From: Bradyrhizobium sp. RD5-C2
GTDB lineage: Bacteria > Pseudomonadota > Alphaproteobacteria > Rhizobiales > Xanthobacteraceae
Length of the DNA: 64,000 bases
Direction of reading: 5' to 3'
Assembly: GCF_019972155.1 (NCBI RefSeq)
Contig: NZ_BOVL01000022.1
Location: forward strand, 223,125-287,124
In this document: positions 57,873-64,000 of the stretch, piece after piece
Layout: each line of letters begins with the position of its first letter
How positions within the stretch are numbered: the stretch's first letter is position 1
Translations under genes and position numbers: made by a program
The notes under the pieces: generated by a model
Told to the model about the DNA's origin: nothing
Database searches by the model: none
Seen by the model: the letters and a program-made list of their open reading frames with translations, nothing else

Positions 57873-59249
57873 CTAGACCCTCACCGGCCCCAATTCGTCA
57901 AAATGCCCGCGTCGCTGCAACCAGGCGAGCAGGATCAGGCTCGGAATCGCAACCAACACGCAGATCACGAAGAATGTCTGCCAGCCGACGGCCTTGGCCA
58001 CATAGCCTGCGCCCGATGACAGATAGGTGCGGCCGACCGCGGCGAGCGCCGTGAGCAGTGCATACTGGGTCGCGGTGTGCAGCGGATTGCGACATAGCGC
58101 CGACAGATAAGCGACGAAGATCACGGTGCCGATCGCGCTGGTGAAATTTTCCGCGGTGATCGCAAGCGCGAGCGCCCATTGATCGACGCCGACATGCGCG
58201 AGCCAGGAGAACGAGAGGTTGGCGACCGCCTGCAGTACGCCGCCGATCCAGAGGCTGGTCGCCAGCGAATAGCGCCGCGCCACGAAGCCGCCGGCAAAGC
58301 CGCCGATCAAGGTCGCGGCAAGGCCGACCCCCTTCACGATCGCGGCGTAATCGACCTTGGAAAAGCCGATGTCGATCACGAACGGCGCGGTCATGGTGCC
58401 CGAGAACGCGTCGGTGAACTTGAATAGCACGACGAAGGCGAGCGCCGCGAAGGCGTCCTTGCGGCTGAGGAATTCTGAGAACGCGCCGAGCGCCGCGTGC
58501 AGCACACGTTCGGCCGCAGTCTGCGCATGCGTGGCGGCCTCCGCGCCTTTCGATTGTGCCGGCTCGGTCGCAGCCAGCGCCGTGACGATACCGATCACGA
58601 CCAGCGCGGCCATCACCACATAGCCCCACATCCACGCCGACGGACGCGCCACTCCGGCGGACTCGAAACCGCTGACGATGAACAGCGCGCCGGCGGTCGA
58701 GACCAGCATGCCGATGCGATAGGCCGCGACGTAGGACGCCATGCCGGCGGCCTGCTCGCTCTCCGGCAGGCTTTCGACGCGGAAGGCGTCGACCACGATG
58801 TCCTGCGTTGACGAGGCGGTTGCGACCAGCAGTGCAGCGAACGCCGCAAACCATGGCGACCGCGCCGGATCGGCCAGCGCCAGCACCAGGATCGTCGCGA
58901 TCAACAACAGCTGCGAGAGCAATAGCCAGCCGCGGCGGCGGCCGAAGATCTGCGTGAACAGCGGTACGTGCAGCGCATCGACCAGCGGCGCCCAGAGGAA
59001 CTTCAGCGTGTAGGGCGTGCCGATCAGCGCGAGGAGCCCGATGGTGCCGAGATCGACCCCGGCCTCCTTCATCCAGACCTGCAGCGTCGAGCCCGACAGC
59101 GCCAGCGGCAGGCCCGAGGAGAAGCCGAGCAGCAGCACGATCAGCACCCGCGGCTGCAAGTACACGGCGAAGCTGTCGCGCCAGGAGGTGGCGGCGGGCT
59201 TCGGCTCCGGCTTTGCAGACGCGTCAGACGTCGCTTCGGGGGCTGTCAT
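57873..59249 (-). CDS. ampG: AmpG-type muropeptide MFS permease
   Basis: A 458-residue carrier with 12-14 helices. AmpG features: VLIVLLLGFSSGLPLALSGS, TLQVWMKEAGVDLGTIGLLA, PYTLKFLWAPLVDALHVPLF, GRRRGWLLLSQLLLIA and ATASSTQDIVVDAFRVESLP. It brings anhydro-muropeptides into the cytoplasm for recycling and for beta-lactamase signalling. The ATG at 59249 is used. It is followed by a family B element. Confidence 0.92.
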   Translation of the reverse strand: MTAPEATSDASAKPEPKPAATSWRDSFAVYLQPRVLIVLLLGFSSGLPLALSGSTLQVWMKEAGVDLGTIGLLALIGTPYTLKFLWAPLVDALHVPLFTQIFGRRRGWLLLSQLLLIATILVLALADPARSPWFAAFAALLVATASSTQDIVVDAFRVESLPESEQAAGMASYVAAYRIGMLVSTAGALFIVSGFESAGVARPSAWMWGYVVMAALVVIGIVTALAATEPAQSKGAEAATHAQTAAERVLHAALGAFSEFLSRKDAFAALAFVVLFKFTDAFSGTMTAPFVIDIGFSKVDYAAIVKGVGLAATLIGGFAGGFVARRYSLATSLWIGGVLQAVANLSFSWLAHVGVDQWALALAITAENFTSAIGTVIFVAYLSALCRNPLHTATQYALLTALAAVGRTYLSSGAGYVAKAVGWQTFFVICVLVAIPSLILLAWLQRRGHFDELGPVRV

Positions 59250-59285
59250 AGAAGAGTTGGTAGCAGATTCGGCCCCAAAAAGACT

Positions 59286-59681
59286 GTCATCGCCCGGCTC
59301 GACCGGGCGATCCAGTATCCCAGAGGCCTATCCGCCACCACCGGCTATCTCCGGATAGAGATCGTTCCAGTCCGGATTGTCGTTCTCGATTAAGGAGATT
59401 TTCCATGCGCGCGGCCATTTCTTGAGCCGCTTCTCGCGCTTTATCGCGTTCTCGGGATCGTCGAACTGCTCGAAATAAACGAGCTTCACCACATCATATT
59501 TCTCAGTGAAACTCTGGATGAGTTTCAGCTTGTGCTCGCCGACGCGACGAATGAGATCATTTGTCACACCGATGTAGAGCGTGCCGCCGATGTGGCTGGC
59601 GAGAATGTAGACGTAGTAGCTGCGTGCTCCCAAATTTGCGCCTCTGGGATACTGGATCGCCCGGTCGAGCCGGGCGATGAC
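59286..59681. mobile_element. GIY-YIG gene framed by perfect inverted arms of repeat family B
   Basis: The arms 59286-59327 and 59640-59681 are perfect 42-bp inverted copies (GTCATCGCCCGGCTCGACCG starts the left arm). They match the arms of the gene-free elements at 31273, 44027, 50765 and 57758. The 312 bp between them hold only the GIY-YIG reading frame, whose stop codon directly follows the left arm. This is the layout of a minimal mobile unit with non-autonomous derivatives, but movement is inferred, not shown. Confidence 0.6.
59328..59633 (-). CDS. single-domain GIY-YIG nuclease
   Basis: A 101-residue protein. The GIY-YIG core is YYVYILASHIGGTLYIGVTN then DLIRRVGEHKLKLI, with catalytic Tyr, Arg and, further on, Glu (ENAIKREKRLKKWPR). 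The family includes homing endonucleases and small UPF0213-type nucleases. There is no ATG: the frame starts at TTG 59633, six bases inside the right repeat arm, and in-frame codons continue upstream through the arm. The TAG stop abuts the left arm. It may act on the surrounding palindromes. Confidence 0.88.
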   Translation of the reverse strand: MGARSYYVYILASHIGGTLYIGVTNDLIRRVGEHKLKLIQSFTEKYDVVKLVYFEQFDDPENAIKREKRLKKWPRAWKISLIENDNPDWNDLYPEIAGGGG

Positions 59682-59711
59682 ACCGACTATGAGGCGAGAT
59701 CAGGGTCCATA

Positions 59712-60920
59712 CTACTCCCCCGCCTGCAGCTTGCGCGGGGCGGGGAACAGCTCGGACGTGCTGCCCTTGACGAAGCGCGGGACCTCGATCGGGGTCTCGG
59801 ACTTGCTGAAGTCGAGTTCCTCGATGCGGCCGGCGCGTTTCTCGATCTTGTCGGCGGAGATCAGGATCTGCCGCACATCCTCATTCACCTGGCCGAAGTG
59901 ATTTTGCAGCTTGAGCACGCGCTCGCGCAGCCGGCCGAGGTCGTCGCCGAGATGCATCACCTCGTTGCGGATCTGGTCGGCGGCGTCGCGGATGCGGGCG
60001 TCCTTCAGGATCTGCTGCATCACCTGGATCGCCAGCATCAAGAGCGAGGGCGACACCAGCACGACGCGGGCGCGATAGGCTTTCTGGATCACGTCGTCGA
60101 AGCCGTCATGGATTTCGGCATAGACCGATTCCGACGGCACGAACATCAGCGCGGTGTCCTGGGTCTCGCCCGGGATCAGGTACTTCTCGGCGATGTCGCT
60201 GACGTGCTTCAGCACGTCGACGCGCAGCCGCTGGCTTGCGAATTTGCGTTCCTCGTCGCTGCGCGCATCGTGCAGCGCGGTCATGGCCTCCAGCGGAAAT
60301 TTCGCGTCGATGCAGAGCGGGCGCTGGTCGGGCAGGAACACCACGCAGTCCGGCCGTTTGCCTGACGTCAGTGTGTACTGGAACTCGAACGAGCCCTTCG
60401 GCATGCCGTCCTGGACGATCGCCTCCATCCGCGCCTGGCCGAATGCGCCGCGCGACTGCTTGTTGGCGAGCACGTCGCGCAACGTCGTCACCTGGGTGGT
60501 GAGCTCGTTGAGGTTCTTGTGGGCGTGATCGATGATGCCGAGCCGCTCGTGCAGCACGCGCAGCGAATCCATCGTGTTGCGCGTGGTCTGTTCCATCGAT
60601 TGGCCGACCCGGTGGGTCACCGAATCCAGCCGCTCGTTGACGGCACGGGCCATCTCGGCCTGGCGGCCGGCCAGTGCCTGCCCCATCGCGTCGACCCGTC
60701 CTGAGGCCTCGCTCTGGGCCCGCAGCATGTCGGCGAGCCGCTCCTCCAGCTCGTCGGCGCGAATGGCCTGGGCCATCGCGAGTTCCGCGCCGCGCCGGCT
60801 GGCGCGCGCGATCACCACGGCGATGGCGAACAGCAGGACCAATGCCAGCGCGCCAAGGCCGATCAACGCGTCGGAGACACGGAGGGGAAGGTCGCCAATC
60901 GTGAGCAGAATCTCGTTCAT
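59712..60920 (-). CDS. rmuC: DNA recombination protein RmuC
   Basis: A 402-residue protein with one N-terminal membrane helix (ALIGLGALALVLLFAIAVVI), a coiled coil of about 150 residues (for example ELEERLADMLRAQSEASGRV), and the RmuC nuclease-like core: SGKRPDCVVFLPDQRPLCID, AKFPLEAMTALHDARSDEER and TALMFVPSESVYAEIHDGFD. It limits DNA inversions and rearrangements at repeats. The ATG at 60920 starts the membrane segment; earlier frame lacks such order. Its neighbour carries a long inverted repeat, perhaps by coincidence. Confidence 0.93.
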   Translation of the reverse strand: MNEILLTIGDLPLRVSDALIGLGALALVLLFAIAVVIARASRRGAELAMAQAIRADELEERLADMLRAQSEASGRVDAMGQALAGRQAEMARAVNERLDSVTHRVGQSMEQTTRNTMDSLRVLHERLGIIDHAHKNLNELTTQVTTLRDVLANKQSRGAFGQARMEAIVQDGMPKGSFEFQYTLTSGKRPDCVVFLPDQRPLCIDAKFPLEAMTALHDARSDEERKFASQRLRVDVLKHVSDIAEKYLIPGETQDTALMFVPSESVYAEIHDGFDDVIQKAYRARVVLVSPSLLMLAIQVMQQILKDARIRDAADQIRNEVMHLGDDLGRLRERVLKLQNHFGQVNEDVRQILISADKIEKRAGRIEELDFSKSETPIEVPRFVKGSTSELFPAPRKLQAGE

Positions 60921-61090
60921 GCCGGCAGTTGTAGCCGATTCGGCGCCACCATCGAACGAAAAGGGAACATTTATGGTAAACACTCCCTTAAATTCCTTGG
61001 TTAATCTTGCGTAAAGAAACGTGGTTAAGGCCGCCTTAACCGGTTCCTGAGCGCATTGACCCCATGAAGTCAGCAGCTTAAATCGCCGCC

Positions 61091-61618
61091 ATGGCATTAC
61101 GAGAAATCATCATCCTGCCGGACAAGCAGTTGCGTCTGGTGTCGAAACCGATCGAGAAGGTGACGCCGGAGATCCGCAAGCTCGCCGACGACATGCTCGA
61201 GACCATGTATGACGCGCCCGGCATTGGGCTGGCGGCGATCCAGGTCGCGCAGCCGCTGCGGCTGATCACCATGGACCTCGCCAAGCGCGACGAGAACGGC
61301 GAGACCACGCCGCAGCCGCGGGTGTTCATCAACCCGGAGATCATTTCGCATTCGGAGGAGCTGTCGGTCTACGAAGAGGGCTGCCTTTCGATCCCCGAAT
61401 ATTACGAGGAGGTCGAGCGCCCGGCGCGGGTGCGCCTGCGCTTCACCGACCTCGACGGCAAGCTGCACGAGGAGGATGCCGAGGGGCTCTACGCCACCTG
61501 CATCCAGCACGAGATCGACCATCTCAACGGCGTGCTGTTCGTGGACTATCTGTCGAAGCTGAAGCGCGACCGCGTCTTCAAGAAATTCGAGAAGGCCGCC
61601 AAGCGCGCGGCGGAGTAG
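61091..61618 (+). CDS. def: peptide deformylase
   Basis: A 175-residue metalloenzyme with motif I GIGLAAIQV (residues 44-52), motif II EGCLSIP (96-102, metal ligand C98) and motif III QHEIDHLNG (H140, E141, H144). It removes the formyl group from nascent proteins. It leads the def-fmt-truA row, but a palindromic element separates it from fmt. The ATG at 61091 starts the conserved MALREIIILPD. Confidence 0.97.
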   Translation: MALREIIILPDKQLRLVSKPIEKVTPEIRKLADDMLETMYDAPGIGLAAIQVAQPLRLITMDLAKRDENGETTPQPRVFINPEIISHSEELSVYEEGCLSIPEYYEEVERPARVRLRFTDLDGKLHEEDAEGLYATCIQHEIDHLNGVLFVDYLSKLKRDRVFKKFEKAAKRAAE

Positions 61619-61640
61619 ATGCTGCCGACTGCTCAGACGC

Positions 61641-61725
61641 GTCATGGCCGGGCTTGACCCGGCCATCCACGTCTTGCTTCGCTGGTACGAAAGACGTGGA
61701 TGCCCGGGTCAAGCCCGGGCATGAC
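61641..61725. repeat. palindromic element family E
   Basis: GTCATGGCCGGGCTTGACCC then GGCCATCCACGTCTT, and AAGACGTGGATGCCCGGGTC then AAGCCCGGGCATGAC, form inverted arms around 15 bp. It fills most of the def-fmt spacer. Confidence 0.88.
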
Positions 61726-61757
61726 GGAGCACTCCAACTCCTGCTGAGCCTGATCGC

Positions 61758-62693
61758 ATGCCTCTTCGCCTGATCTTCATGGGCACGCCCGACTTCGCGG
61801 TCCCGACGTTGCTGGAGCTGGTGGCCCATGGCCACGAGGTCGTGGCTGTCTATACCCGCGCGCCGAAGCCGGGCGGGCGGCGTGGCCTGCAATTGCAGCC
61901 GACGCCGGTCGAACAGGAGGCGCGCCGCCTCGGTATCTCAGTGCTGACGCCGAAGACCCTCAAGACTCCGGAAGCGCTCGAGGAGTTTCGCGCGCATGAC
62001 GCCGATGCCGCCGTCGTCGTCGCCTATGGCATGATCCTGCCGCAGGCGATTCTCGACGCGCCGAAGCTCGGCTGCTTCAACCTGCATGCTTCGCTATTGC
62101 CGCGCTGGCGCGGCGCCGCGCCGATCAACCGCGCCATCATGGCGGGTGATGCCGAGAGCGGCGTGATGGTGATGAAGATGGATGTCGGTCTCGATACCGG
62201 CGACGTCGCGATGGCCGAGCGGCTGCCGATCTCGGACAGCATGACGGCATCCGATCTGCACGACGCGCTGGCGCCGCTCGGCGCCGATCTGATGGTGCGC
62301 GCAATGGGTGGGCTGCAGCGTGGCGGCTTGCAACTGACGAAGCAAAGCGAGGACGGCGTCACCTACGCCGCCAAGATCGACAAGGCCGAAGCGCGGATCG
62401 ACTGGAAGCAGCCGGCGCATGCGGTGCTGCGCCACATCCACGGGCTTTCGCCGTTCCCCGGCGCCTGGTGCGAACTCGCCGGCGAAAGCGAGCCGGTGCG
62501 GCTGAAAATCCTGCGCTGCGAACTTGCCAACGGCGCGCGCGAACCGGGCGACGTACTCGACGATCATTTTGCGATCGCCTGTGGCGACGGCGCGATCCGC
62601 ATCCTCGAATTGCAGCGCGCCGGCAAGGGGCCGATGAAGGCGGCGGATTTTCTACATGGCACGCCGTTGAAGCCGCCCGCGCGGCTCGCCTGA
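61758..62693 (+). CDS. fmt: methionyl-tRNA formyltransferase
   Basis: A 311-residue enzyme. The N-terminal formyl-transfer domain has LIFMGTPDFAVPTLLELVAH, VVVAYGMILPQAILDAPKLG and the active-site CFNLHASLLPRWRGAAPINR with the catalytic Asn, His and the later Asp in MDVGLDTGDVA; the C-terminal tRNA-binding domain follows. It formylates initiator Met-tRNA, the step opposite to deformylase. Its stop overlaps the truA ATG (TGATG). Confidence 0.97.
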   Translation: MPLRLIFMGTPDFAVPTLLELVAHGHEVVAVYTRAPKPGGRRGLQLQPTPVEQEARRLGISVLTPKTLKTPEALEEFRAHDADAAVVVAYGMILPQAILDAPKLGCFNLHASLLPRWRGAAPINRAIMAGDAESGVMVMKMDVGLDTGDVAMAERLPISDSMTASDLHDALAPLGADLMVRAMGGLQRGGLQLTKQSEDGVTYAAKIDKAEARIDWKQPAHAVLRHIHGLSPFPGAWCELAGESEPVRLKILRCELANGAREPGDVLDDHFAIACGDGAIRILELQRAGKGPMKAADFLHGTPLKPPARLA

Positions 62694-63430
62694 TGCCCCG
62701 CTACAAGCTCACCATCGAATATGACGGCACGCCGTTCTCCGGCTGGCAGATCCAGGACACCGCACCGACCGTGCAGGGCGCGCTGGAGACGGCGGTCAAG
62801 GCGATTTGCGGCGAGGACGTCCGCGTCCATGGCGCAGGGCGTACCGACGCCGGCGTGCATGCGCGCGGCCAAGTCGCGCATTGCGACATCGCCAAGCATT
62901 TTCCGCCCGGCCGCTTTCGCGACGGGTTGAACGCGCATTTGCGGCCGAATCCGATCGGCGTGCTGGCGGCCGATATCGTACCCGACGAATTCGAGGCGCG
63001 GTTCTCGGCGATCAAGCGGCACTATCTCTATCGCATCACCAACACGCGGGCGAACCTCGCGCTCGACATCGGCCGTGTCTGGCGCGTGCCGCGCGCGCTC
63101 GATGCAGCCGCGATGCACGAGGCCGCGCAGCGGCTGCTCGGCAAGCACGATTTCACCACCTTCCGCGACACCGAGTGCCAGGCCAAATCGCCGGAGAAGA
63201 CGCTCGATCAGCTCGACGTCACGCGCGAGGGCGACGCCATCAACATCGTGACGTCGGCGCGCTCGTTCCTGCACAGCCAGGTGCGCTCGATGGTGGGCTC
63301 GCTGGTCTGGGTCGGTGAGGGCCGCTGGAGCCCGGACGATCTCTTTGGCGCACTCGCCGCCCGCAACCGCGCCGCCTGCGGCCCCGTCGCGCCGCCAGAC
63401 GGGCTCTATCTGATGCGGGTGGATTATTAG
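62693..63430 (+). CDS. truA: tRNA pseudouridine(38-40) synthase
   Basis: A 245-residue enzyme: YKLTIEYDGTPFSGWQIQDT, the catalytic-aspartate motif GAGRTDAGVHARGQVAHCDI, and SFLHSQVRSMVGSLVWVGEG. It modifies uridines in tRNA anticodon arms. The ATG at 62693 overlaps the fmt stop by one base. Confidence 0.97.
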   Translation: MPRYKLTIEYDGTPFSGWQIQDTAPTVQGALETAVKAICGEDVRVHGAGRTDAGVHARGQVAHCDIAKHFPPGRFRDGLNAHLRPNPIGVLAADIVPDEFEARFSAIKRHYLYRITNTRANLALDIGRVWRVPRALDAAAMHEAAQRLLGKHDFTTFRDTECQAKSPEKTLDQLDVTREGDAINIVTSARSFLHSQVRSMVGSLVWVGEGRWSPDDLFGALAARNRAACGPVAPPDGLYLMRVDY

Positions 63431-63499
63431 CGGCCCCAATCCCTACTGTGCATGGGGTTGTTTTCGATGTTTTTGTCTAGCTAGGCGGCGCTCTCTCCT

Positions 63500-63678
63500 A
63501 GCCTCACCCCGCTTGCGGGGAGAGGCCGGATTGCATTCAGCGCATCGGAATGCGATCCGGGTGAGGGGGGCTGTCCGCGAGTCCGTCTCTCACCATCTTT
63601 GCGGTTAGACCCCTCACCCTGACCCTCTAAGAGCGAGCTTCGCTCGTCTCGACCCCGCAAGAGCGGGGCGAGGGAGAA
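63500..63678. repeat. palindromic repeat region, family H
   Basis: CCTCACCCCGCTTGCGGGGA then GAGGCCGGATTGCATTC is answered by GAATGCGATCCGGGTGAGG, and a second set (CCCCTCACCCTGACCCTCTA then AGAGCGAGCTTCGCTC and CCCCGCAAGAGCGGGGCGAG) follows. Several hairpins are nested. It fills the gap between the convergent truA and dapE genes. Confidence 0.7.
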
Positions 63679-63683
63679 GAGGA

Positions 63684-64000
63684 CTACGCAAAATACCGGT
63701 CCAGCACGCCGCGATAGACCTTCGTCAGCTTCTCGAGATCGGCCACCGGCGTGCGCTCGTCGATCTGGTGCATGGTCTGGCCGACCAGGCCGAACTCGAT
63801 CACCGGGCAATAGCTCGAGATGAAGCGCGCATCCGAGGTCCCGCCCGAGGTGGAGAGTTCAGGCTTGCGGCCGGTGACCTCCTCGATCGCGGCGACCGCG
63901 AGGTCGGTGAACGGTCCGGGCTGGGTCACGAACACGTTCGAGTTCGACGGTTGCCAATCGATGTGGGCGCGGATGCGGTTGCCGCAGGGCCTCGCCCGCC
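63684..64000 (-). CDS. dapE: succinyl-diaminopimelate desuccinylase, C-terminal part
   Basis: The last 105 codons of an M20 peptidase-family enzyme, open at the window edge. RIRAHIDWQPSNSNVFVTQP is followed by GPFTDLAVAAIEEVTGRKPE, LSTSGGTSDARFISSYCPVI and EFGLVGQTMHQIDERTPVAD, with the metal-ligand histidine in QTMHQIDE. DapE makes L,L-diaminopimelate for lysine and cell wall. It lies tail to tail with truA. Confidence 0.92.
   Translation of the reverse strand, partial: RARPCGNRIRAHIDWQPSNSNVFVTQPGPFTDLAVAAIEEVTGRKPELSTSGGTSDARFISSYCPVIEFGLVGQTMHQIDERTPVADLEKLTKVYRGVLDRYFA

Overview
The window is high-GC DNA (about 64-66 % by eye) with densely packed genes. Strong SD-led starts, ATGA overlaps, a soxXYZAKB block, a CYTH-CHAD protein, paired acyl-CoA dehydrogenases of the pimeloyl-CoA type, and many dispersed palindromic elements point to a Bradyrhizobium-like alphaproteobacterium (Nitrobacteraceae). 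The genus is an inference from gene content and repeats, not from a marker search. No rRNA, tRNA, CRISPR array or complete prophage was seen. The one certain RNA gene is the small SRP RNA (ffs); a cobalamin riboswitch is also clear.

Layout. 1-8.1 kb: edge-truncated D-aminoacylase-type amidohydrolase, ClC channel with CBS pair, CYTH-CHAD phosphatase-like protein, MFS exporter, ATP-grasp protein and a 56-residue charged protein. 8.2-13.5 kb: vitamin B12 uptake, with a TonB-dependent receptor behind a cobalamin riboswitch and a divergent BtuC-BtuD-BtuF-type ABC importer. 13.6-20.2 kb: sulfur oxidation, soxX-Y-Z-A-K-B followed by two secreted DsrE-like proteins and a persulfide dioxygenase-rhodanese fusion; soxCD is not in the window. 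20.4-31.2 kb: methyltransferases, HicB-like antitoxin, two MFS carriers, a broken MerR regulator with an intact-looking operator, VOC and carboxymuconolactone-decarboxylase proteins, two acyl-CoA dehydrogenases. 31.4-37.2 kb: amino-acid binding protein, L,D-transpeptidase, bd-type oxidase cydAB plus a 43-residue partner, thioredoxin plus CcdA.

37.4-39.3 kb is a gene-poor accessory patch with small genes and terminators. 39.3-46.5 kb holds an ECF sigma factor, an acyltransferase, HrpB helicase, an NCS1 transporter and a retropepsin-like protease. 46.5-48.6 kb is the oddest region: a candidate effector gene, two small secreted proteins, a DUF6881-like pseudogene, and an 81-bp direct repeat lying behind each secreted gene, resembling an effector/immunity cassette array. 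49.2-64 kb is mostly housekeeping: phosphoglucomutase/phosphomannomutase, Lrp regulator, PfkB kinase, nudC, HIT, ffs, dnaX-ybaB-recR, ampG, rmuC, def-fmt-truA and the end of dapE.

At least nine families of roughly 50-180 bp palindromic elements lie between genes. One copy (59286-59681) holds a complete GIY-YIG nuclease gene exactly between perfect 42-bp inverted arms, and the same arms, without the gene, occur at four other sites. This makes it a candidate parent or carrier for that repeat family and is the main candidate for an undescribed system in the window.
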